DNA of 22,140 bases from a virus: positions 1-22,140 of IMG/VR virus record IMGVR_UViG_3300044998_001116. The stretch is one strand, 5' to 3'. The translations under genes and the position numbers were made by a program. The notes under the pieces are model-generated. The model was given only the letters and a program-made list of their open reading frames with translations, was not told the origin of the DNA and searched no databases. Shown here piece by piece: positions 1 through 6,014 of the stretch (its first letter is position 1; every line of letters starts with the position of its first letter).

Positions 1-498
1 TGCGGTTTTGTACTTTCCATAAGGCACATTAAACTCACCCTTTGAGTTCAAACGAAAAAGTCCGTTAAAACAAGTTTTGTTCAAAAAAATAAATTGTGCC
101 GCTCTTGAAATCCAATTATCAGAGAGTTTTTTGTAGTTTACCTCAAAGCGTTGCAAATTGAAATGTCTGCGAACTGCTAAAAATAAATCATTACGTTTTT
201 CTTGTTCGGTTTGGTCATAATCTTTTTGATACTGTTCCAAAAAATCAAGCAAATCGTTGGGACGTTGTTGAATGACTTGATAAGTCAAAATCAAATCTTT
301 ATTGAGGTCTGACAGATAAGCATTTTCAATTTTGTAACGTTGTGCAAGAGCAAAGAACAAAGCACCACCACCTAAAAAAGGCTCAACATAGTTTTTGACG
401 ATGCCTTTCCTAAGTTCGTTGGGGTAGTAATTTTCAAACTGCTCTAAAAGTTGGTTTTTACCGCCTACCCACTTTATAAATGGTCTTGCTTTCGTCAT
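1..498 (-). CDS. Dam-like D12-class adenine-N6 DNA methyltransferase (partial, C-terminus off window)
   Basis: The leftward reading frame is open from the ATG at 498 to the window edge (166 codons). It begins with an F-I-K-W-V-G-G-K motif (residues 7-14) and has the SAM-binding motif E-P-F-L-G-G-G-A at 39-46. Further on come LNKTCFNGLFR and GEFNVPYGKYK, the conserved stretch of Dam and M.DpnII alpha-class methyltransferases. In this class the catalytic DPPY lies further downstream, so it is beyond the edge and cannot be checked. The family methylates adenine, often in GATC; specificity here is inferred. A -7 box TAACTTTG lies on the minus strand at 522-515. With the next two leftward genes it resembles the dpnM-dpnA-dpnB arrangement. 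Confidence 0.88.
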   Translation of the reverse strand, partial: MTKARPFIKWVGGKNQLLEQFENYYPNELRKGIVKNYVEPFLGGGALFFALAQRYKIENAYLSDLNKDLILTYQVIQQRPNDLLDFLEQYQKDYDQTEQEKRNDLFLAVRRHFNLQRFEVNYKKLSDNWISRAAQFIFLNKTCFNGLFRLNSKGEFNVPYGKYKTA

Positions 499-514
499 AT
501 AGGTTTATTTTTTC

Positions 515-522
515 CAAAGTTA
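515..522 (-). promoter_or_regulatory. -7 box (TAACTTTG) upstream of the Dam-like gene
   Basis: Minus-strand TAACTTTG matches the Bacteroidetes -7 consensus TAnnTTTG and lies 17 bases upstream of the ATG at 498. No clear TTG -33 element is seen at the expected 19-21-base spacing, so this is supported only by the -7 match and its position. Confidence 0.4.
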
Positions 523-633
523 CGATTTTTTGGTTTTTTTAAGTATTAGGCTTGGTGAAGGCGGGGATTTTACAGCAAAGCATATCAAACAATTACTAAA
601 ATATATAAAAAAATTTCCTTGTCAAATATTACA

Positions 634-1512
634 TCAGCCCTGATTTTCGTCAAGCAGATGTTTTGTGCCGTTATTTTTTGCTTCAAAATCAAACAGTTTC
701 GGGCTGACATTAATGTTTGTTTTCTTCTTTTCTTGCATAAATTCCAAACGATATTCTTCTAAAATTTTACCGTTGTTTGCCAAACGGTATTGTATCATTT
801 TGTAATATTCGGGGTGAAGTTCGCAAGAAATAAAGTTACGTTTAAGTTCTTTGCAAAGTACAATTTCAGAACCACTGCCCCCAAACAAAATAAATACATC
901 ATCATTTTCTTGTGTGCAAGACTTTATCAACATTTCTACTAAACCCAAAGGTATTTGGCAAGAGTGAAAAGTTTTTTCTTTGCTTACGTTTTTTACTAAA
1001 TCAAAATAAAACCAAGAATAAGGCATACGTCCTAAATGCCCTTCTGCCATTCTTTGTTTTATGCGTTTATCCGTTGGATTTTGATAAGGAACTGCTACAT
1101 TGTCTTTGTAAAAATTGTTTTCCTTGCTTTTTGTAGCGTGTAAAATACTGCGGTGTGCGGTTGTAAATCGGCGTGGGCTGTGTCCTACGTTGGTATTATA
1201 CACCCAAACATAATCCTGAACATCATAAGCGTTGTCGTCAAGGTATTTTACACGCAAATAGGCATTTTGCTTAGGATAATTCATCATAAACAAATTGCCT
1301 GTGGGTTTCAGCACCCGCATACTTTCTTTGGTCAATTCTATGTACCAATCTATGTAGTCATTCCATTTTTGCGTGTAGTTTTTTCCCGCATAGTTAATGC
1401 CTACATTGTAATCAGGGTCGCCATAAACCACATCTAAACAGTTGTCGGGCAACTGTTTTAATGTTTCTATAACGTCTTGATTAAAAACCTTATTTCTGAA
1501 TTGTTCAAGCAT
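634..1512 (-). CDS. Beta-class DNA methyltransferase (N6/N4, PF01555-like), DpnA-like
   Basis: The 292-residue protein has the catalytic motif DPDY at residues 32-35 (a DPPY variant) near the N-terminus and the SAM-binding motif FGGSGSE at 210-216 near the C-terminus, with the variable target-recognition segment between them. This motif order defines beta-class amino-methyltransferases. Length is typical. It follows the Dam-like gene's orientation, and the next upstream gene is a PD-(D/E)XK nuclease. DpnII-type systems carry exactly an alpha methyltransferase, a beta methyltransferase and an endonuclease, so a GATC-type system is the leading inference, though specificity cannot be read here. 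A -7 box (TATTTTTG, 1536-1529) lies 16 bases before the start, so it can be expressed independently of the damaged endonuclease gene. Confidence 0.88.
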   Translation of the reverse strand: MLEQFRNKVFNQDVIETLKQLPDNCLDVVYGDPDYNVGINYAGKNYTQKWNDYIDWYIELTKESMRVLKPTGNLFMMNYPKQNAYLRVKYLDDNAYDVQDYVWVYNTNVGHSPRRFTTAHRSILHATKSKENNFYKDNVAVPYQNPTDKRIKQRMAEGHLGRMPYSWFYFDLVKNVSKEKTFHSCQIPLGLVEMLIKSCTQENDDVFILFGGSGSEIVLCKELKRNFISCELHPEYYKMIQYRLANNGKILEEYRLEFMQEKKKTNINVSPKLFDFEAKNNGTKHLLDENQG

Positions 1513-1528
1513 TCTCTTTCTTTTGTAG

Positions 1529-1536
1529 CAAAAATA
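1529..1536 (-). promoter_or_regulatory. -7 box (TATTTTTG) of the beta-class methyltransferase
   Basis: Minus-strand TATTTTTG lies in the 32-base gap between the endonuclease stop and the methyltransferase start. It fits TAnnTTTG and predicts a leader of roughly 12 bases. The same octamer precedes the two leftward baseplate genes at 4577 and 3751. Confidence 0.45.
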
Positions 1537-1544
1537 CTAAATAT

Positions 1545-2222
1545 TTAACTATAACAAACCGACTTCACAAACTTGATACTCACAATATCTAACGGGTTTT
1601 TAAAGGTATAAGCCCAGATTTTTAAGTTTGTAATACCATTTTCTATGGTTTTGACTACGTAAACGCCATAAATTTCTTTGATTTTGCCTTTCAGTTCGGA
1701 AAGTTGACTTGCCTTGTAATAGTACAAAAACGGGTGATAGATTTGGTAAACTGCAAAACTATCATGTTTTCCATTTTTTCCTTCAAACACTCCGATAGTT
1801 CCTTGAAACTCAATAGTCAAGTCAATTTCTATCTGTATGTTATCTAATTCAAGGTGCAAATCCTTTCCAAAGTTGTAGGCAAAACTTGTTTTGGTGCGGT
1901 GCGGAAAATAGGTTTTCGGTCTTTGTGTAATGTCTATGCTATCAAATTCCGTATCTTTTCCAAACAAAAAATGATGTAAAATTCGCTGATTATTGGCTAC
2001 CGACAAAATGTTACTTTCACTGCTATTGTATTCATTTGTAACAGTCAAAACCAAAAGTACACAGAGATAGAAGATATTTTTGCCAATTTTCTTTTTGGTT
2101 ATCAACAGGTTATGTGCGTGAAACATGCGTGGAACGGTCACAAAGTGGTCAAAACCAAAAGTACATTTAAAGGCTTTTTTGGTATGTTTTTGCAACAAAG
2201 TTGCATATACATTAAACAGCAA
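1545..2222 (-). CDS. PD-(D/E)XK type II restriction endonuclease, probably with a lost N-terminus
   Basis: Residues about 62-225 resemble type II restriction enzymes: an S-E-S-N-I-L-S-V-A-N-N segment near 68-78, then QIEID at 130-134, and E147/K149 in the FEGK of the strand that follows. Together D134-E147-K149 form a plausible PD-(D/E)XK site, and a Y-Q-I-Y-H-P-F-L-Y-Y block comes after it. The first 60 residues look unlike an enzyme domain: they are encoded across two copies of a repeat (TCAAAACCAAAAGTACA, 2045 and 2149), and enzymes of this kind normally carry a further N-terminal region. The true gene probably enters at about 2045, where the inverted repeat ends, and no ATG exists in frame just after that point. 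It is likely a non-functional remnant beside two apparently intact methyltransferases. The family assignment rests on motifs only. Confidence 0.6.
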   Translation of the reverse strand: MLFNVYATLLQKHTKKAFKCTFGFDHFVTVPRMFHAHNLLITKKKIGKNIFYLCVLLVLTVTNEYNSSESNILSVANNQRILHHFLFGKDTEFDSIDITQRPKTYFPHRTKTSFAYNFGKDLHLELDNIQIEIDLTIEFQGTIGVFEGKNGKHDSFAVYQIYHPFLYYYKASQLSELKGKIKEIYGVYVVKTIENGITNLKIWAYTFKNPLDIVSIKFVKSVCYS

Positions 2223-2339
2223 ATAAACAGCGCCAAGCCACTTTTTACACCTCCTTAAAAATTTTTACGAAAAAGTCAATAGATGTTTTTTTAACTTACT
2301 TATTTACAAGTACTTATTTTCTGTGTACTTTTGGTTTTG
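2046..2339. repeat. 19-bp perfect inverted repeat bounding a 294-bp segment, with a third internal copy
   Basis: CTGTGTACTTTTGGTTTTG occurs on the plus strand at 2321-2339 and on the minus strand at 2064-2046. A third copy matches 17 bases of the left one in the same orientation (2045-2061 and 2149-2165). The arms face inward, as in a miniature inverted-repeat element, and the left arm abuts the point where restriction-enzyme similarity begins. I see no flanking target duplication. Each arm also contains TACTTTTG, a valid TAnnTTTG -7 box, so these could instead be duplicated promoter modules. Confidence 0.5.
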
Positions 2340-2342
2340 GCC

Positions 2343-2390
2343 AAATGTCTACCTAAATGTCTACCTAAATGTCTACCCAAAATGTCTACC
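2343..2390 (+). repeat. Four tandem copies of AAATGTCTACC, candidate prophage-end transposase sites
   Basis: The 11-mer AAATGTCTACC starts at 2343, 2355, 2367 and 2380, with spacings of 12, 12 and 13 bases. It lies in a non-coding gap between the host endonuclease gene and the first phage tail gene. Mu-family elements carry clustered transposase-binding sites at their ends, so this is a candidate left-end array. The other prophage end is not visible, so no matching right-end copy can be confirmed. I noticed no other exact copy in the window. Confidence 0.45.
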
Positions 2391-2471
2391 ATTTTCTGCA
2401 TAAATATTCATTCTTGTTTTTGCCTTGTTTACTTTTCTTAAAAAACAGTTTATAGTTCACAATAAAAAGTA

Positions 2472-2699
2472 TCAGGGTTCAGGGTAGGCAGTGTAGCAGG
2501 TTGCCTGCACCTGCAAAAATTTACTTAACTCTTTTTCGGCGGAATTGGCAAAATCGGGGACTTCAATAACATGATTGTCTAAAATGCTCTCTAAAGGGTA
2601 GTGGTTTAGTTCAGCAATTTGGAATGTTTTTTCAAGACCACCTCCGTACATCAGGGCGATGTCCGTCAAAGTTTGACTATGTTTTACCTGCACGTTCAT
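2472..2699 (-). CDS. Tail protein X-like, LysM-type
   Basis: A 75-residue protein whose first 55 residues (VKHSQTLTDIALMYGG... then a P-L-x-S-I-L stretch and V-I-E-V-P) resemble the LysM-like fold of P2 tail protein X, a small tail-assembly protein of contractile-tailed phages. The remaining 20 residues include C-Y-T-A-Y-P. Its start overlaps the stop of the G-like gene by four bases (ATGA), so the two are translationally coupled. It is the last gene of the leftward tail cluster and the leftmost phage gene seen. Confidence 0.6.
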   Translation of the reverse strand: MNVQVKHSQTLTDIALMYGGGLEKTFQIAELNHYPLESILDNHVIEVPDFANSAEKELSKFLQVQATCYTAYPEP

Positions 2700-3262
2700 A
2701 ACTTTTTTAACTCTTTTTCAATAACCATTGAAAGTATTTTTCTTAACTGTTTGCTGTCGCCAATAAACTGCCTGCGGGGCATTTGTATTTTATCTGACTT
2801 GTTTAGTGCCATATTCTGCCAGAACTTTGCATCGTTACTGACCTGTATATTAGCTTTGTTTTGCGAGATAGTGCCTTTCTTGGTAGTTTTTACCCTTTTG
2901 TTTGCTTCGTAATACTTTGCCCAAAAGAACTTGCGCATTTGCGGTGTAACGGGTATCTCTCCTCCTTCATTATGCGTTTTGGCATATTCCAGGTCCGAAC
3001 CGATTTCTACACTGTCCACATCAATCTTTTTGATTTCAATGCTTCTGCGTAGTTCTCCTGTTTGGATAAGTACGCTTCTGCCCCTGCGGTTTTTGAGTTC
3101 GTAGGCACGTGGCTTAAACGGTACACCTCTTACAGTTATCCCGCGTGTGATATTATCCGTAAAAAAATTTACGGCTTCATTACCTAATTTACGCATAATC
3201 TTGGGCAACACCTGTTTGCTAAACTTATCTGCCAACCTTTCAAAAACCAAATTTTTACTCAT
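2696..3262 (-). CDS. Phage virion morphogenesis protein (Mu gpG / P2 gpS-like)
   Basis: This 188-residue protein has the pattern of the virion-morphogenesis family: F-F-T-D-N-I near residue 30, an L-I-Q-T-G-E-L-R-R-S-I segment in the middle, E-Y-A-K-T-H-N-E-G-G (the YAxxHxxGG signature), and near the C-terminus P-R-R-Q-F-I-G, corresponding to the iPaRxFlG motif. The family acts in tail completion. The gene lies six bases after the gp48-like stop and overlaps the X-like gene. Assignment comes from the ordered motifs. Confidence 0.8.
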   Translation of the reverse strand: MSKNLVFERLADKFSKQVLPKIMRKLGNEAVNFFTDNITRGITVRGVPFKPRAYELKNRRGRSVLIQTGELRRSIEIKKIDVDSVEIGSDLEYAKTHNEGGEIPVTPQMRKFFWAKYYEANKRVKTTKKGTISQNKANIQVSNDAKFWQNMALNKSDKIQMPRRQFIGDSKQLRKILSMVIEKELKKL

Positions 3263-3268
3263 GGCTTG

Positions 3269-3751
3269 TTAAATCCATACAATAATATACCGCACACTTG
3301 CTACTAATACACTTTCAATCATTCTGCGTATGGTGGCTTCCAATGCTGTAAAATCACTCGATACATGGACTTCCACCGTTACAGGTGCGTAATATTCTGC
3401 ATCTGTATAAATATAATTGGGAGTAGTTTCACTTGTCAAATAAAAGAAATTCGGAGTAGTTTCTGGTACAGTCCAAAAAAGGTCGGGCAAATTGAGAACA
3501 AAAACGTTATACACCTCAAATCTGCGTAAAATATTATCAAACTTATCATTCAGCATACGTTTGAGATTGTTCGTCTGCCCGTTGTAGTTCAGCTCTTTAA
3601 TAGTAGCCGTCCTATACTGTTTTAATTCGTCAAAAATCTGCACAAAGCCATGTGCAAATACTTCTGCCCATTTAAGATGTACAGGAGTACGCAGTACAGG
3701 GGGCAGGTAATACTGCAAGGTTTTAATCAAATCACTGTCCCAAACACTCAT
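3269..3751 (-). CDS. Putative baseplate protein, gp48-like position
   Basis: A 160-residue protein of unknown family with few firm motifs. It contains two near-identical T-T-P-N-(F/Y) repeats around residues 98-113 and ends in a short hydrophobic stretch, R-Y-I-I-V-W-I. It sits directly downstream of the gp47/J-like baseplate gene, the slot held by gp48/gpI in Mu-like and P2-like phages, which supports a baseplate role by context only. A minus-strand -7 box TATTTTTG lies at 3779-3772 in the 37-base gap upstream, so it may have its own promoter. Confidence 0.5.
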   Translation of the reverse strand: MSVWDSDLIKTLQYYLPPVLRTPVHLKWAEVFAHGFVQIFDELKQYRTATIKELNYNGQTNNLKRMLNDKFDNILRRFEVYNVFVLNLPDLFWTVPETTPNFFYLTSETTPNYIYTDAEYYAPVTVEVHVSSDFTALEATIRRMIESVLVASVRYIIVWI

Positions 3752-3771
3752 TATCGTTGTAAATGCTGATG

Positions 3772-3779
3772 CAAAAATA
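3772..3779 (-). promoter_or_regulatory. -7 box (TATTTTTG) before the gp48-like gene
   Basis: Minus-strand TATTTTTG lies 20 bases before the ATG at 3751 and just after the upstream gene's stop. It fits TAnnTTTG. No -33 TTG is evident. Confidence 0.35.
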
Positions 3780-3788
3780 CTAAATTTT

Positions 3789-4577
3789 TTACACAGGAAT
3801 ATAAGTTACAGCAGTAAAAGTATTACTGTCGGTAACAGCATAACCTGCTTTGGTTTCGTAGGTTCTGCCTGCCACGGCATCAAGTTCAGCATGGCGGGCA
3901 AACTTCCACTCACCAATCACCACATCTACCGTTCCATCGGTTGCCTGTATAGCATCAATAAGGGCATTAAAGACAAAAACGCTGTCAAACGGAATACCCT
4001 TTAAGTAGTTTTTTACGGCGTTTTCAAACCGTGTTTGGTAGGTAGCCAAAGGTATTTCTCCGTTGTAATACACGGTAGCTGTTAATCGGAGCATATCCGC
4101 AGGAAAAGTAGCTACTTTTAATCTAACCCCCGCAAACTGTATTCTGTCTAAATAGGCTCCCAATGCCGTAACTTCTCCTGCGGTCAGCGGTACAAGGTTG
4201 CCACTGCTTTCTTTGGCTACTTTTATGGTCAGCACTCCGTCAATATCTACTTTGGCGCTGCACTGCTTTACTATTCTTGCGTTTTCGTCAATAGTTGTGT
4301 AATATACCTGTTCAGCAGGTAAAGTGTAACCATACTGAAACCGTTTGGTCATCTCTACATACCATTTCGTTGTGCCTATTTTGTACTTGCGTATAGTGTC
4401 ATCTACTTCTCTTTTGTGCAGGTCAAAAAGGTTCTCCATTGTCCATACCGCAAAAGCTACTATACGCAGCCACAGTTTCCATATTGCTGTATTGGAGGGA
4501 TTGGTAAGCCCCGAAAGTTCAGGAAACGCAGTTTTGTGAATTACCAATTCATCATAAATCTCGTCTAATGTTCTCAT
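3789..4577 (-). CDS. Baseplate J-like protein (Mu gp47-like)
   Basis: About 262 residues from the chosen ATG at 4577 (MRTLDEIYDELV). A start at 4646 would place the -7 box TATTTTTG (4593-4586) inside the gene, so the later start is preferred. The protein follows the baseplate J plan: an N-terminal helical region with W-K-L-W-L-R-I-V-A-F-A, a central beta region with G-T-x-x-W, and a C-terminal half with L-T-A-T-V-Y-Y-N-G and a F-V-F-N-A-L-I-D-A-I segment before the last strands. J proteins form the wedge periphery of contractile-tail baseplates. In Mu-like phages it normally follows gp46 directly; here gp46 is 6 kb away. Confidence 0.75.
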   Translation of the reverse strand: MRTLDEIYDELVIHKTAFPELSGLTNPSNTAIWKLWLRIVAFAVWTMENLFDLHKREVDDTIRKYKIGTTKWYVEMTKRFQYGYTLPAEQVYYTTIDENARIVKQCSAKVDIDGVLTIKVAKESSGNLVPLTAGEVTALGAYLDRIQFAGVRLKVATFPADMLRLTATVYYNGEIPLATYQTRFENAVKNYLKGIPFDSVFVFNALIDAIQATDGTVDVVIGEWKFARHAELDAVAGRTYETKAGYAVTDSNTFTAVTYIPV

Positions 4578-4585
4578 AATGAACA

Positions 4586-4593
4586 CAAAAATA
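4586..4593 (-). promoter_or_regulatory. -7 box (TATTTTTG) of the leftward baseplate cluster
   Basis: Minus-strand TATTTTTG sits 8 bases before the ATG at 4577, predicting an almost leaderless transcript for the J-I-G-X gene cluster. No TTG appears at the usual -33 spacing, which would fit an activator-dependent late promoter. Confidence 0.4.
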
Positions 4594-4618
4594 CGAAAAA
4601 AGATAGCAAATTTGTTTT

Positions 4619-4649
4619 TTGAAGTTAATATAAGAATTTTATACATTTG
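4619..4649 (+). promoter_or_regulatory. Rightward promoter TTG-N20-TACATTTG
   Basis: TTG at 4619-4621 is followed after 20 bases by TACATTTG at 4642-4649, a full match to the Bacteroidetes sigma-A consensus. It diverges from the baseplate cluster promoter and points into the small broken gene that follows. Confidence 0.6.
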
Positions 4650-4657
4650 CAGTATAA

Positions 4658-4897
4658 ATACCGGTAAGCTATGAATATGTTGAACTGAAAAGTTTCACAA
4701 AAGAAGATGTTGCCAGATTCACCATAGCCTCCGTGATGGGCAGAGACCCTAAAAAAATGACAGCTGTTTTAGAAAATGGTTTATACTACGTTTCTTACAC
4801 CAGGGAAGACGATAAAAAGCAATTCAAATATAAACTTAAAATAGGGGGCAACCAGGCTTTCAAGGATGGAGAAAAAAATAGTCAAACAATTCAATGA
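4658..4897 (+). pseudogene. Small accessory gene, frameshifted at its start (moron-like)
   Basis: A frame open from 4658 to the TGA at 4895-4897 encodes YEYVELKSFTKEDVARF from 4670 and, later, L-Y-Y-V-S-Y-T-R-E-D-D, with good coding character on the strand opposite to both neighbours. It has no ATG, GTG or TTG at its natural N-terminus; the first in-frame starts are GTG 4733 and ATG 4736. An ATG at 4671 is one base out of frame: restoring a single base after 4675 would give M-(N/K)-Y-V-E-L-K. A 1-base deletion is therefore the simplest reading. The C-terminus may also be shortened. I do not recognise the function. A promoter directly upstream and the location between a late cluster and the repressor fit an independently expressed moron. 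Confidence 0.55.
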
Positions 4898-4911
4898 AGG
4901 CGACTAATTTC

Positions 4912-5703
4912 CTACTTTTTCTCATTCAGAAACTTAAACTGTAAAGTAAGCTGCTGGTTTATCATACTTAAATTCTCCTCTATTTTTTTAAGTCTTCTGG
5001 CGGGCATCGGTGCGTGCTTGGTTATCCGTGCTTCAAATTTCCACAGCTCAAATATATCTTCAAAACCAATGATATACGGTTCAAAGTCGTCATTATCGCT
5101 GTGAAGTTCTAATCCACTTTCCTGCTTTACGACACGTTTTATAATAATACCGTCATTTTTGGTTACAATTATGTATATCTCTTTGTTTCGGATATAGCTG
5201 TAATGTTCAATAAAACGGCAGATAACTATATCTCTTGGGTAGAAGGTAGGCTCCATGCTATGTCCGCTGACTTCAAACGCCCTGAATGTAGCATTATGAA
5301 AATCCGCACCGGGCAAACTGATAGTAGGCAGTTTTTTAAGAAAATCTATCATTAAACCCCCGTGTTCAAAACTTTTAAGATAGCCCGCTTCGGCTTTTTC
5401 AGGCACAAGGACTATTTTCTCCTCGTTGCTGTCATCTACCACTACGGCAACAGGAATACTTCGGTTCTCCTCTTTTTTCTCCGCATTCGCATACATTTCC
5501 CCCTCTCCCGTCAGTAGCCAGTTGCGGTTTATGCCAAGTTCGTAGGCTATGTGCGTAAGTAAAGGTAGCTCTACCTCTACTTTGTTTAACTCAATTCTTG
5601 CTAACCTGCTTTGACTTATTTTTAATCTGCTTGTTAATTCGTACTGACTTAAATTTAATTTTTCTCTCAAAAATTTAATTCGCTGATTTACAGATGTATC
5701 CAT
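4912..5703 (-). CDS. Phage repressor, XRE HTH plus S24/LexA-type peptidase
   Basis: The 263-residue protein has an N-terminal HTH (about residues 5-60, NLSQYELTSRLKISQSRLARIE) and a C-terminal S24 peptidase domain. The nucleophile is Ser149 in the SGHSMEP motif, and the base is Lys189 in IIIKRVVK, 40 residues later, as in LexA and CI. An Ala106-Gly107 pair in K-A-E-A-G-Y-L is the likely self-cleavage site. About 25 further residues after the domain look like a short coiled coil. It is divergent from the early operon, with an 83-base gap holding the early promoter. The role is maintaining lysogeny; induction by DNA damage through RecA is inferred from the family. Confidence 0.9.
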   Translation of the reverse strand: MDTSVNQRIKFLREKLNLSQYELTSRLKISQSRLARIELNKVEVELPLLTHIAYELGINRNWLLTGEGEMYANAEKKEENRSIPVAVVVDDSNEEKIVLVPEKAEAGYLKSFEHGGLMIDFLKKLPTISLPGADFHNATFRAFEVSGHSMEPTFYPRDIVICRFIEHYSYIRNKEIYIIVTKNDGIIIKRVVKQESGLELHSDNDDFEPYIIGFEDIFELWKFEARITKHAPMPARRLKKIEENLSMINQQLTLQFKFLNEKK

Positions 5704-5747
5704 AATTTTAATTTATTTTGACTTGACAAATAATTTTTAATGACTTA
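5612..5747 (+). promoter_or_regulatory. Cluster of four TGACTT repeats at the repressor/early promoter, candidate operators
   Basis: TGACTT occurs in the same orientation at 5612, 5645, 5719 and 5741; the copies at 5645 and 5741 extend to TGACTTAAATTT. Two copies lie within the repressor's first codons, and two overlap the early promoter. Such clustering suggests operator sites for the repressor or the Ner-like protein, but the sites are not palindromic and AT-richness raises chance matches. Confidence 0.35.
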
Positions 5748-5753
5748 AATTTG
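5723..5753 (+). promoter_or_regulatory. Early promoter TTG-N20-TAAATTTG
   Basis: TTG at 5723-5725 and TAAATTTG at 5746-5753 are separated by 20 bases, a full Bacteroidetes promoter match, 33 bases before the Ner-like ATG. It would drive the whole rightward early operon to 10683. Two TGACTT repeats overlap it. Confidence 0.65.
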
Positions 5754-5786
5754 CACTGTGTTTAATAACAATGCACACACAAAAAT

Positions 5787-6014
5787 ATGAAAACTATCAG
5801 AACTTATTTATCAAGAAATGATATAAAAACGCTTGCCCGTCATTTTGATGTGGCGGACTTTACCGTACAAAGGGCATTGGCGGGTTACCCCAGCGAATTG
5901 TGCAAGAACATACGTGCTTATGCGTTAAACATGATTGTTGCCAAATGGCACCAGTTCCAGCAAGACTTGCCTGAGTTCCAAAAAGAATTTGAACAAACAC
6001 AAGGCAGCAAGTAA
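5787..6014 (+). CDS. Ner-like small DNA-binding protein
   Basis: A 75-residue protein with a likely helix-turn-helix at residues 12-34 (IKTLARHFDVADFTVQRAL), followed by a helical tail ending in a charged Q-K-E-F-E-Q-T-Q. It is the first gene after the early promoter and directly precedes transposase A, the position of ner in Mu, where the protein turns down early and repressor transcription. Its stop overlaps the A start by one base (TAATG). Naming it Ner-like rests on position and the HTH; sequence kinship to Mu Ner is not demonstrated. Confidence 0.6.
   Translation: MKTIRTYLSRNDIKTLARHFDVADFTVQRALAGYPSELCKNIRAYALNMIVAKWHQFQQDLPEFQKEFEQTQGSK

Noticed and set aside
912-1437. Rightward frames opposite the beta-class methyltransferase
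   Set aside because: They are antisense shadows of a well-supported methyltransferase and show no family features.
2343-2390. CRISPR array
   Set aside because: Repeats are 11 bases with 1-2 base spacers, far too short, and no cas genes are present.
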